NCBI RefSeq assembly: GCF_007829435.1
Contig: NZ_VLJN01000003.1
Span: 38,447-75,082, forward strand
Origin: Cupriavidus gilardii J11
GTDB lineage: Bacteria; Pseudomonadota; Gammaproteobacteria; Burkholderiales; Burkholderiaceae
Length of the DNA: 36,636 nucleotides
Direction: 5' to 3'
In this document: in pieces, positions 1 to 7,383 of the stretch
Position numbering within the stretch: position 1 is the first letter of the stretch
How the letters are laid out: every line of letters begins with the position of its first letter
The notes under the pieces: generated by a model
Told to the model about the DNA's origin: nothing
What the model saw: only the letters and a program-made list of their open reading frames with translations
Database searches by the model: none
Made by a program: the position numbers and the translations under genes

Positions 1-382
1 CGAGAGCCGGTTCCGGGGCGAAGCCGCCGCGCACCGCCAGATAGGCCCGTGCGCCGCGCCTGCAGGCGCCGAAGACCACCGGTACGTCGTGCCGGACCAT
101 CACCGCGCAATGCGTGGGCAACGGCACGCCGCCGACCGTGACGCCCATATCGGCGCCGGTCAGCGCGATCAGCGTGTCCTGCGCGAAGCGGACGGTCGGA
201 CCGGTCAGCGTGATCTCGAGTGCCGCTGCGTCGGGATCGTTGCCGACCAGCACATTCGCCAGACGATGCGACCACTCGTCCATCGCGCCATTGACCGGCA
301 CACCGAAGCGCTGGTAGCCGTAGCGGCCCCCGTCCTGCAGCACCGACAGCATGCCGGGGCGTTCCACACGCATCGTGTTCAT
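1..382 (-). CDS. pxpC: 5-oxoprolinase subunit C / biotin-dependent carboxyltransferase family (3' end outside window)
   Basis: This is the N-terminal 127 residues of a PxpC (KipA, allophanate hydrolase subunit 2-like) protein; the rest lies beyond base 1. The visible start MNTMRVERPGMLSVLQDGG, followed by GRYGYQRFGVPVNGAMD, is the typical opening of the family, and GADMGVTVGG and RGARAYLAVRGGF fit further on. The ATG at 382-380 overlaps the TGA of pxpB (381-379) as ATGA, which implies translational coupling. In the family PxpB and PxpC form a complex that acts with PxpA in ATP-dependent opening of 5-oxoproline; related pairs serve urea-type amidolyases. No pxpA is visible here, but one could lie to the left. 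Family membership is firm; the substrate is inferred. Confidence 0.9.
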   Translation of the reverse strand, partial: MNTMRVERPGMLSVLQDGGRYGYQRFGVPVNGAMDEWSHRLANVLVGNDPDAAALEITLTGPTVRFAQDTLIALTGADMGVTVGGVPLPTHCAVMVRHDVPVVFGACRRGARAYLAVRGGFAPEPAL

Positions 383-1125
383 CGCCGCGGCTCCAGCATG
401 GCGTCGAATTCAGCCGGAGTAATGGGCACGAAACGCAGGCGGTCGCCGATCTGCAGCCGCGTGGGCGGATCGCGGTCGACGTGAAACAGATTCCACGGCG
501 TGCGCGCGATCACGTTCCAGCCCCCGGGCGACGCGTCCTGGTAGATCGATGAAATGCCGTTGGCGATCGCCACCGATCCGGCCGGCACCAGCGTGCGCGG
601 CGTCGCGCGGCGCGGCACGTTCAGGCGCGGATGCAGCGGACCGGCGAAGGGATTGCCGGGAGAAAAAAAGAAGGTGTAGAGCACCAGCGGCGTGGCGCCA
701 TGCAGCCGGATCACCTCGGCGGTGTCGATATCGCAGGCGCGCGCCACGTCGTCGAGATCGGGGCCATACTCGCCGCCGTAGCACGCCGGCACGTCGACCA
801 CCCGGCCCGATTGCGCGACGGCCGGCACGCCATCGACCAGCAGTTCGCGAATGCGTGCGGCAAGCTGGGCGAAGGCGGGGCCCTCGTCGCGCGGGAATAG
901 CTCCGGCCGATAGTGCACGGCCACCGTGGTAAACGCGGGCACCACATCCCGCACCCCGGGCCACTGCTGTTGCAACAGGCATGCGGTAACGGCGTGCACT
1001 ATCTGGCTGACCGCCACGCTGACCTGCTCGCCCAGGCGAATCTGCAGGCAGCGATCGCCCACCGGCTCGATGCGCCAGTCCGTCAGCGACAACAGCTCGG
1101 GCACCAGGCTCGCCTTGCCCATCAT
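379..1125 (-). CDS. pxpB: 5-oxoprolinase subunit B (KipI / allophanate hydrolase subunit 1 family)
   Basis: A 248-residue PxpB/KipI-family protein. Supporting segments are VDVPACYGGEYGPDLDDVA in the middle, SPGNPFAGPLHPRLNVPRR and TPRTLVPAGSVAIAN, and near the C-terminus QDASPGGWNVIARTP, the SPGGW signature of the family. I chose the ATG at 1125-1123 because it overlaps the TAA of the aminotransferase (TAATG) and has GGAG five bases upstream; the reading frame continues to a GTG at 1146 without stops, but that start would sit inside the upstream gene. Partner of the following pxpC. The canonical family motif is FTPGFAYL; here it reads FFSPGNPFA, a mild divergence that may point to a substrate other than 5-oxoproline. 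Confidence 0.9.
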   Translation of the reverse strand: MMGKASLVPELLSLTDWRIEPVGDRCLQIRLGEQVSVAVSQIVHAVTACLLQQQWPGVRDVVPAFTTVAVHYRPELFPRDEGPAFAQLAARIRELLVDGVPAVAQSGRVVDVPACYGGEYGPDLDDVARACDIDTAEVIRLHGATPLVLYTFFFSPGNPFAGPLHPRLNVPRRATPRTLVPAGSVAIANGISSIYQDASPGGWNVIARTPWNLFHVDRDPPTRLQIGDRLRFVPITPAEFDAMLEPRR

Positions 1126-2348
1126 TAGCGCTCCAGCGCGGCACACGCCGCGACGAGGCGCTCGCAGGCGGTGCGCAACCGGTCATCGGACAGCGCATAG
1201 GCCAGTCGCACATAGGGCGCAAGCCCGAACGCCGATCCCGGCACCACCGCCACGTGGGCTGCGTGCAGCAGGTACATGGCGAAATCGGTATCGGAGTCGA
1301 TGCGGGCGCCTTCGGGCGTGCGCATGCCGATGGCCGCGCCGCAATCCGCATACAGGTAGAACGCCGCGGGCGGACGGCGCACGGTCAGCACCGGCGCGGC
1401 GTCGGCCAGGATCGACACGGCCATGTCCCGCCGCGCGCGCAGCCGGTCGCGCCAGCCGTCGAGAAAATCCTGCGGGCCGTCCAGCGCCGCCACCGCACCG
1501 GCCTGGCTGATCGAGGACGGATTGCTGGTGCTCTGCGATTGCAGCAGGGCCATCGCCTTGACCAGCCATGCGGGACCGGCCGCATAGCCGAGGCGCCAGC
1601 CCGTCATCGCATAGGCCTTGGACACGCCATTGACCGTCAGCGTACGGTCGAACATCTCGGGCGCGGCCTGCGCGAAGGATACGAATTCGCCTTCGAACAC
1701 GATCTCTTCATAGATATCGTCGGCCAGCACCAGCACGTTCGGGTAATCGCGCAGCACCTGAGCCAGCGCCCGCAGTTCGTCTGCCGAATACAGGGCGCCG
1801 GACGGATTGCACGGCGAGTTCAGCAGCAGCCAGCGGGTACGCGGGGTCAGCGCGCGGCGCAGCGTGGCGGGAGTCAGCTTGAAGTCGTCCGACGGGGCGG
1901 GCGTGATCATCACCGGCGTGCCGCCTGCGATCAACACCATATCGCTATAGGAAACCCAGTACGGCGCGGTGACGATTGCCTCATCGCCGGCGTCCAGCGT
2001 GGCCAGCAGCGCGTTGAACAGCATCTGCTTGGCGCCCGTGCCGGCGATGATCTGTGCATCGTCATAGTGCAGACCGTTGTCGCGGGCGAGTTTCCGTGCA
2101 ATCGCTGCCCTGAGTTGGGGCGTGCCCGCCACGCTCGTATAGCGCGTCTGGCCAGCGTTCATGGCCCGGATCGCCGCCAGCTGGATATGTGCGGGGGTAT
2201 CGAAATCCAGTTCGCCTTCGGACAGGCTGATGACTGGCTTGCCTTCGCCGGCAAGGCGCCGGGCGGCTTCGGACATGGCTCCCGTGGCCGACGGGCGGGC
2301 CATGGCCAGACGTTGGGAAAGACGGGTTGCAGCAGAAGAGGTCGGCAT
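1125..2348 (-). CDS. PLP-dependent class I/II aminotransferase (aspartate aminotransferase-like)
   Basis: A 407-residue fold-type I aminotransferase. SEGELDFDTP and the GTGAKQ segment near residues 103-108 belong to the PLP/phosphate region. NSPCNPSG (177-184) carries the conserved Asn181, ADDIYE (209-214) carries the Asp that pairs with the pyridine nitrogen, and NGVSKAYAMTGWRLGYAAGP places the Schiff-base lysine at K244. A conserved Arg in PYVRLAYA near the C-terminus would bind the substrate carboxylate. It is the first gene of a tight minus-strand operon with pxpB and pxpC, and its start faces a GntR gene across a shared palindrome, so it is probably controlled by that regulator. A role in breakdown of an amino acid or of an amide/lactam released by PxpBC is inferred; the substrate is unknown. 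Confidence 0.9.
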   Translation of the reverse strand: MPTSSAATRLSQRLAMARPSATGAMSEAARRLAGEGKPVISLSEGELDFDTPAHIQLAAIRAMNAGQTRYTSVAGTPQLRAAIARKLARDNGLHYDDAQIIAGTGAKQMLFNALLATLDAGDEAIVTAPYWVSYSDMVLIAGGTPVMITPAPSDDFKLTPATLRRALTPRTRWLLLNSPCNPSGALYSADELRALAQVLRDYPNVLVLADDIYEEIVFEGEFVSFAQAAPEMFDRTLTVNGVSKAYAMTGWRLGYAAGPAWLVKAMALLQSQSTSNPSSISQAGAVAALDGPQDFLDGWRDRLRARRDMAVSILADAAPVLTVRRPPAAFYLYADCGAAIGMRTPEGARIDSDTDFAMYLLHAAHVAVVPGSAFGLAPYVRLAYALSDDRLRTACERLVAACAALER

Positions 2349-2384
2349 GAATATCGCGTGTTATCTCTACCGGCATTCCGTGTG

Positions 2385-2410
2385 AATGCCATTGGTATAC
2401 CACTGGCATT
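2385..2410. promoter_or_regulatory. 26-bp palindromic operator, probably for the adjacent GntR regulator
   Basis: The two half-sites AATGCCA-T-TGGTA and TACCA-C-TGGCATT make a palindrome in which 12 of 13 base pairs match; the only mismatch pairs positions 2392 and 2403. The centre, TGGTATACCA (2393-2402), is perfect and has the TGGT-N2-ACCA form known for FCD-subfamily GntR proteins. A further GGCATTC arm at 2372-2378 forms an inverted repeat with GAATGCC at 2384-2390. The site lies between the divergent aminotransferase and GntR genes, about 50 bases from the aminotransferase start. Confidence 0.75.
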
Positions 2411-2439
2411 TAAGCAAGCCCCGTGCCATACTAATCCGC

Positions 2440-3156
2440 ATGACGAAAACCTCGGCCCTTCCCTACGCAACTTCGGCGATGCGCGCGCCTGCGGACAATG
2501 AAACGCCCATCGACGAACCCCAACGGGAACGGGCGCTGGGCAACGTCGCCTATGAGGCCATGCTGGACCTGCTGGTCTCCGGGGAGATCCATCCCGGCGA
2601 TCCGATCCAGGAGCGGGCGCTTGCCGCCCGGCTCGGCCTCTCCCGCACGCCGCTGCGCGAGGCACTGCATCGACTGGAGGGTGAACGGCTGCTGGAGCGC
2701 GGGGCCAACAACCGGCTATTTGTGCGGCAGGTGACGGTGCAGGAGATTCTTGAGGCGTTGCACGTGCGCCGCCTGCTGGAACCCGAAGCGGCTGCCCGGG
2801 CGGCCGGCCAGATTCCTCAGGCCGAACTGGGGGCGCTGCGTGCGCGGGTCCAGCAACTGCTCGAACATAATGAGCCGGAGAATCCCGAACACCAGGTGCT
2901 GGATGCCGACCTGCACGGACTCATCTGCAAATACTGCGAGAACGAGATGCTGGCCGGCATCATCGCGGAGGTTCGGCGCAAGACCCGCATGTTTTCCCTC
3001 AAGCGACTGAACCGTCGGCTTGCTCCGGTGTGCCAGGAACACCTGGACATGATCGGTGCACTGGAAAGAGGCGACAGTGCGGAGGCGGCGGCCCGCACGG
3101 CGGAGCACATCGACAATATTCGGGCGTCGATTTTGGAGCGGTTGGCGCGCTGGTGA
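2440..3156 (+). CDS. GntR-family transcriptional regulator (FCD domain)
   Basis: A 238-residue regulator. The winged helix-turn-helix covers about residues 35-100: IQERALAARLGLSRTPLREALHRLEGERLLE is the GntR recognition region. The C-terminal half is an FCD ligand-binding domain with likely metal ligands Asp155/157, His159, His201 and His223. The frame is open to an ATG at 2386, but that codon lies inside the palindromic operator, so the ATG at 2440 is preferred; no clear ribosome-binding site precedes it. It is divergent from the aminotransferase-pxpBC operon, which it likely represses, relieved by a small carboxylate bound in the FCD pocket. The effector is not predictable. Confidence 0.9.
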   Translation: MTKTSALPYATSAMRAPADNETPIDEPQRERALGNVAYEAMLDLLVSGEIHPGDPIQERALAARLGLSRTPLREALHRLEGERLLERGANNRLFVRQVTVQEILEALHVRRLLEPEAAARAAGQIPQAELGALRARVQQLLEHNEPENPEHQVLDADLHGLICKYCENEMLAGIIAEVRRKTRMFSLKRLNRRLAPVCQEHLDMIGALERGDSAEAAARTAEHIDNIRASILERLARW

Positions 3157-3182
3157 ATGGATGGGGCCGGAGGTTCGGCGGC

Positions 3183-3313
3183 TGTGACTGCCCTCTCCCC
3201 CGGCCCCTCTCCCGCGAGCGGGAGAGGGGGGAAAACCGCCGTGGTTTTCAAACGCTGTCGGTGTGCTCCCCTCTCCCGCTTGCGGGAGAGGGGCGGGGGA
3301 GAGGGAAGTCACA
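3183..3313. repeat. BIME-like composite palindromic repeat (two REP hairpins with outer inverted arms)
   Basis: Two perfect 12-bp hairpins, CCCCTCTCCCGC with loop GA (3204-3229) and with loop TT (3268-3293), are separated by about 40 bases. They are enclosed by an outer inverted repeat: TGTGACTGCCCTCTCCCCCG at 3183-3202 matches the complement of 3294-3313 at all but one base. The unit sits between the converging ends of the GntR and CaiB/BaiF genes, six bases from the latter's stop. There is no T-run, so an intrinsic terminator is not evident. Related copies occur at five other places in the window. Confidence 0.85.
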
Positions 3314-3318
3314 GCGTC

Positions 3319-4611
3319 CTACACAACCCCCCTGCCCCGCAATTCCCCAATCTCCCCTTCCCCCAACGCCAGACAATCCCTCAACACCTCGTCCGTATGC
3401 TGCCCTAACGCCGGCGGCGCGTAGCGCAACGTCGTCGGGGTCTCGGACAGCCTCAGCGGGCTGGCCGTGGTGCAGACGCGGTTCACGGCCTCCGTTGCCG
3501 GGCATGCCGAAGGCGGGTAGCGGTATTGCTCCACGCGCAGCCCGCGATGCCGCACCTGCTCGTCAGCAAAAGCCTGTGCAATATCGTTGATCGGGCCGCA
3601 GGGCACCGACGCCGCTTCCAGCACGGCAATCCACTCCCTCGTAGACTTCGTCCGCGTAATCTCGGACATCATCGGAATCAACGTGCCGCGATGGGCCACA
3701 CGGCTGCTGTTGGTGGCATAGCGCTCATCGCGCGCCCAGCCGACACCGGCCACCTCGCAAAAGCGTGCGAACTGGCCATCGTTGCCGATGGCAAGCAGCA
3801 TGCTGCCGTCGCGGGTAGGGAAATCCTGATACGGGACCACGCTGGGATGCGCGTTGCCCTGGCGCGTCGGCACCACGCCGCCGTTCAGGTATCCCGCGCC
3901 CTGGTTCGCCAGCACCGCCATCGCGACGTCGAGCAACGCAATGTCGATGCACTGTCCCCGCCCCGTATGGTGACGGGCCTCCAGCGCGCCAAGAATCGCC
4001 GTCGTGGCATACATGCCGGTGAACAGGTCGATCACCGCGACGCCCACGCGCATCGGCCCGGCGCCGGGCTCGCCATCCGGCTGCCCGGTGATGCTCATCA
4101 GTCCGCTCATCGCCTGCATCAGCAGATCGTAGCCAGGGCGCCCCGCATAGGGGCCGGTCTGGCCGAAGCCGGTGATCGAGCAGTAGATCAGCCGCGGGTT
4201 CAGTTCGCGCAGCGTGTCGTAATCGAGCCCGTATCGCTTCAAACCGCCGGTCTTGTAGTTCTCGACGACAACGTCGCTCTTTGCCGCCAGCTCGCGGATC
4301 AGCCTCTGTCCATCCGTCGTGGCAATGTCGACGGTCACGGAGCGCTTGTTGCGGTTACAGGCGGCGAAGTAGCTGGCCTGCTTGCTCGGGCCGTCATCGC
4401 CGCACAGGTACGGCGGGCCCCAGTGCCGGGTGTCGTCGCCCGCGCCGGGCTTTTCCACCTTGATCACATCGGCGCCCATGTCCGCGAGATTCTGTGTGCA
4501 CCACGGGCCAGCGAGTACACGGGACAGATCGAGTACGCGGATGTGGCTCAGCGCCCCTGTCCGCCCGGATGGCGTGGACGGTGCGTTCGTCGATGCGAAT
4601 GAATCGCTCAT
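3319..4611 (-). CDS. CaiB/BaiF-family (class III) CoA-transferase
   Basis: A 430-residue class III CoA-transferase, which moves CoA between acyl-CoA and a free carboxylic acid in the cytoplasm. The N-terminal HIRVLDLSRVLAGPWCTQNLADMGADVIKVEKPGAGDDTR block and the GRPGYDLLMQAMSGLMSITG block are classic; the catalytic Asp that forms the acyl anhydride is D162. The ATG at 4611 is used; the frame extends further only through a TTG. It is the last gene of the thiolase-DUF35-SDR-CaiB series, 25 bases after the SDR. Its place suggests activation of the substrate, or recycling of CoA from a product. Many family members are annotated as formyl-, succinyl- or carnitine-CoA transferases without proof, and none of these is supported specifically here. 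Confidence 0.92.
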   Translation of the reverse strand: MSDSFASTNAPSTPSGRTGALSHIRVLDLSRVLAGPWCTQNLADMGADVIKVEKPGAGDDTRHWGPPYLCGDDGPSKQASYFAACNRNKRSVTVDIATTDGQRLIRELAAKSDVVVENYKTGGLKRYGLDYDTLRELNPRLIYCSITGFGQTGPYAGRPGYDLLMQAMSGLMSITGQPDGEPGAGPMRVGVAVIDLFTGMYATTAILGALEARHHTGRGQCIDIALLDVAMAVLANQGAGYLNGGVVPTRQGNAHPSVVPYQDFPTRDGSMLLAIGNDGQFARFCEVAGVGWARDERYATNSSRVAHRGTLIPMMSEITRTKSTREWIAVLEAASVPCGPINDIAQAFADEQVRHRGLRVEQYRYPPSACPATEAVNRVCTTASPLRLSETPTTLRYAPPALGQHTDEVLRDCLALGEGEIGELRGRGVV

Positions 4612-4636
4612 GATCCGCTGGATTCCGTCATGCCGC

Positions 4637-5551
4637 TCACACCGGGTCCCAGCAGAACACGTCCGCGGAACGCTCCATCGGCACAAAGGAGGACTGCAGC
4701 GCCGGCATCGCGTGCTCGGCGATATGGGCCGGCGTCCAGCCTTCGCCCCGGTGCACCGAACGCAGCAGGCGCGGCTGGCTCATCACGAAGATTTCGTTGT
4801 TGCGCACGGCGAAGACCTGGGCATTGACCGCGGCCGCGGCATCGGACAGCAGGTACACGGCCAGCGGCGCGATCTTGTTCGGCGTCATCTGCTGGATCTT
4901 GGCCACGCGCGCCTGCTGTTCGGGCGTGTCGGTGGGGATCGAGCCGATCATGCGGCTCCACGCAAACGGCGCGATACAGTTCGAGCGTACGTTGAACTTC
5001 TGCATGTCCAGCGCGATGCTTTTCGATAGCGCGACCAGTCCGAGCTTGGCGGCGCTGTAGTTGGCCTGGCCCAGGTTGCCAATCAGCCCGGATGTGGATG
5101 TCATATGGACGAACGCGCCGGATTCCTGCTCCTTGAAATGGGTAGCGGCCGCGCGGCTCATGTAGTAGCTGCCGTACAGGTGCACCTTGATCACGGCATC
5201 CCATTCGTCCAGGCCCATCTTGTGAAAGAAGCGGTCGCGAAGGATGCCTGCATTATTGACCACGCCATCGATGCGCCCGAAATTGTCCAATGCACATTCG
5301 ATGATGCGGGACGCGCTGGCCGCCTCGGCGACGCTGTCCGTGCTGGCCACCGCCTCGCCACCCGCGTCGCGAATCTCGCGCACCACGGTCTGGGCGGGAC
5401 CGGCGTCCTGCCCCTCGCCGCTGGTCGACGTGCCGATGTCATTGACCACCACGCGTGCACCGTCCGCCGTCATGGCCAGCGCGATTTCCCTGCCGATGCC
5501 GCCACCGGCGCCGGTCACCACGACTACCTTGCCTTCCATCATCCGGGCCAT
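4637..5551 (-). CDS. SDR-family oxidoreductase (3-hydroxyacyl-CoA dehydrogenase-like)
   Basis: A 304-residue short-chain dehydrogenase. The dinucleotide-binding TGAGGGIG lies at 13-20, NNAG at 99-102, the catalytic Ser in TSTSG at about 152, and YSAAK gives Tyr165 and Lys169. The long spacer VNDIGTSTSGEGQDAGPA after the second strand and the roughly 50-residue C-terminal extension resemble the hydroxyacyl-CoA dehydrogenase part of MFE-2/17-beta-HSD4 proteins. AGGAG precedes the ATG. It follows the DUF35 gene by 24 bases in the same operon, so oxidation of a hydroxyacyl-CoA to the ketoacyl-CoA for the thiolase-fold enzyme is a reasonable inference. Cofactor preference was not determined. Confidence 0.9.
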   Translation of the reverse strand: MARMMEGKVVVVTGAGGGIGREIALAMTADGARVVVNDIGTSTSGEGQDAGPAQTVVREIRDAGGEAVASTDSVAEAASASRIIECALDNFGRIDGVVNNAGILRDRFFHKMGLDEWDAVIKVHLYGSYYMSRAAATHFKEQESGAFVHMTSTSGLIGNLGQANYSAAKLGLVALSKSIALDMQKFNVRSNCIAPFAWSRMIGSIPTDTPEQQARVAKIQQMTPNKIAPLAVYLLSDAAAAVNAQVFAVRNNEIFVMSQPRLLRSVHRGEGWTPAHIAEHAMPALQSSFVPMERSADVFCWDPV

Positions 5552-5575
5552 TTCGGTCTCCTGGGATTTGTCTGA

Positions 5576-5974
5576 TCAGACCGGCGCAAAGACCGGCACG
5601 GGAGGACCGCCATCGGTCTGTGCAAACCGCACCTTCACGCGCTGCCCGATCCGCACGGTGTCCAGATCCGTATCGACGACATGGGTCAGCATCGTCACGC
5701 CTTCGTCCAGCCTCACGTAGGCGATGCAGAACGGTTGCGGGCCAACGCGCCGGGTAATGCTGTACGTGTAGATCTCGCCCAGGCCCGTCGCGGCCCTCCA
5801 TTCGGTGTCGCCAAGGCAGAAAGGGCACAGCACGCGGGGATACCAGTGCGGCTTGCCGCAGGCGGTGCAATACCGAAGCATCAGCCGGCCTTCTCTGGCG
5901 GCTTGCCAGAACGCTGCATTGTCGGGCAGTTCGTCGGGCGCCCTGTACAGGGCCGGGACATCGGTCATGGTCAT
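5576..5974 (-). CDS. DUF35 Zn-ribbon / OB-fold acyl-CoA-associated protein
   Basis: A 132-residue protein with the two-part DUF35 layout. An N-terminal helix is followed by a rubredoxin-like zinc ribbon with ligands C36, C39, C50 and C53 (YCTACGKPHWYPRVLCPFC). An OB-fold follows, with GLGEIYTYSITRR, FCIAYVRLDEGVTMLTHVV and IGQRVKVRF. Proteins of this family pair with thiolase-fold enzymes (for example the DUF35 part of ChsH2 with the steroid aldolase Ltp2, and the DUF35 subunit of archaeal acetoacetyl-CoA thiolase/HMG-CoA synthase), where they position the CoA substrate. Here it starts 13 bases after the thiolase-fold gene with a GGAGG site, so it is almost certainly that protein's partner. 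Confidence 0.9.
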   Translation of the reverse strand: MTMTDVPALYRAPDELPDNAAFWQAAREGRLMLRYCTACGKPHWYPRVLCPFCLGDTEWRAATGLGEIYTYSITRRVGPQPFCIAYVRLDEGVTMLTHVVDTDLDTVRIGQRVKVRFAQTDGGPPVPVFAPV

Positions 5975-5987
5975 CGAGTGCCTCCGT

Positions 5988-7154
5988 TCATTCGCGTTCG
6001 AGGATCAGCGTGGCCGAGCCATGGCGAGACCCCATGTAGCCGCCCGTGCCCTGGGCCAGCGCCAGCGCGCAGTTCTTCACCTGCACGGCCGGATGGGCCT
6101 CGCCACGCAACTGCCGCACGGCCTCGATGACCTTGGTGATGCCGCCCCGGTTGGCCGGATGGTTGTTGCACAGCCCGCCACCATCGGTATTGATCGGGAG
6201 CCTGCCAACGCCCGCGATCAGGTTGCCATCCATCACGAACCTGCCGCCCTGGCCCTTCTCGCAGAAGCCAAGGTCTTCCAGCTGCATCAGCACCGTGATG
6301 GTGAAGCTGTCGTAGATCGATGCGTACTGGATATCGGCCGGGGTGACGCCGGCTTCCGCGAAAGCCGCCGCGCCGGACACTTTCGCCGCCGACCACGACA
6401 GATCGACCTGCCCTCCGAGCTGGCCTTTCACGTGCTCGCCGGCGCCCAATATCTTGATCCGCGGACGCGCCAGCGCGGTGGCAATTTCCGGACGGGCGAC
6501 CACGAGCGCGCCGCCGCCGTCCGATACCACGCAGCAGTCGAGCCTGTGCAGCGGGTCGGAGATCATCGGCGAGTTCAGCACGTCGTCGACGGTCACCACA
6601 TCGCGCAGCATCGCGTGCGGGTTGTGCCGCGCGTGATGGGATGCCGCGACCTTGATCCACGCCAGCTGCTCCGGCGTGGTGCCGAACTCGTACATATGCC
6701 GCTGGGCCACCATCGCGTACAGGTTGACGGTGACCGGATTGAATGGCGCCTCGAACGGCTGGTCAGGCAGATTGGCGCCCCAGTTGCGCGCCTGCGTGCC
6801 GCTGGATCCCTCCGAGCGCGGCCGCCCGGCCAGCGTGATCAAGGCCACGTTGCACTTGCCTGCCGCGATCGCCTGCGCGGCATGCGAGACGTGGGCGATA
6901 TACGAAGAACCGCCCATCTCGCTCGAATCCACATGCCGCACCCTCAGGCCGAGATAGTCGACCATGTTCACCATGCCCAGCCCCGGCGCGTCGCCGGCGC
7001 AGAAGTAGCCGTCGACATCGGCCAGGGTCAGGCCGGCGTCCCGCAGGGCCCCCCTGGCGCTTTCGGCATGCAGTTGCGGCACCGTCTTGTCCGGTGCCTT
7101 GCGCGTCGGATGCTCGTAGGCTCCGACGATATAGGCCTTGCTATGGATGGTCAT
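5988..7154 (-). CDS. SCP-x/lipid-transfer-type thiolase-fold protein lacking the usual nucleophilic Cys
   Basis: A 388-residue thiolase-fold protein of the SCP-x/lipid-transfer branch. LRDAGLTLADVDG near the N-terminus, SDGGGALVVA at about 211-220, the YDSF segment at Y281-F284, and NHPANRGG with H332 are the family landmarks. In ordinary thiolases the N-terminal active site reads C-x-S-G; here the aligned segment is SSEMGGSSY (77-85), so Glu79 appears to stand where Cys is expected. The C-terminal Cys-x-G motif is also absent (GTGGYMGSRHGS). It may therefore be an aldolase-like or otherwise modified acyl-CoA enzyme rather than a true thiolase. First gene of the minus-strand operon, directly followed by DUF35, and divergent from an acyl-CoA ligase. 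Confidence 0.88.
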   Translation of the reverse strand: MTIHSKAYIVGAYEHPTRKAPDKTVPQLHAESARGALRDAGLTLADVDGYFCAGDAPGLGMVNMVDYLGLRVRHVDSSEMGGSSYIAHVSHAAQAIAAGKCNVALITLAGRPRSEGSSGTQARNWGANLPDQPFEAPFNPVTVNLYAMVAQRHMYEFGTTPEQLAWIKVAASHHARHNPHAMLRDVVTVDDVLNSPMISDPLHRLDCCVVSDGGGALVVARPEIATALARPRIKILGAGEHVKGQLGGQVDLSWSAAKVSGAAAFAEAGVTPADIQYASIYDSFTITVLMQLEDLGFCEKGQGGRFVMDGNLIAGVGRLPINTDGGGLCNNHPANRGGITKVIEAVRQLRGEAHPAVQVKNCALALAQGTGGYMGSRHGSATLILERE

Positions 7155-7383
7155 CGAACATTGTCCGTTGGATGGTCAGGTGACGATCTGTCGACGGTCG
7201 GTGGACCGATTCTAGGGGCGCGGGCGGCACGCTGGTTCGAGATTGCCGAATCGGGCCTTTGAGAATGCCAAATACCGCGTCGCCGGCATGGCACGCGGTT
7301 CCAGGCAATCGAAGCCGCCCCTTGCAATTTACGAATGGCGTCGGAACGGCTTTGCCGCCATGCTGCGCGCACCACTCCCGCCA

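Noticed and set aside
1254-2501. 415-codon open frame on the plus strand
   Set aside because: Antisense to the aminotransferase; it runs through the shared operator and has no ribosome-binding site or family similarity.
3183-3313. Paired repeats considered as a CRISPR array
   Set aside because: Only two hairpins, each self-complementary, with inverted rather than direct order and no regular spacer; no cas genes are present.
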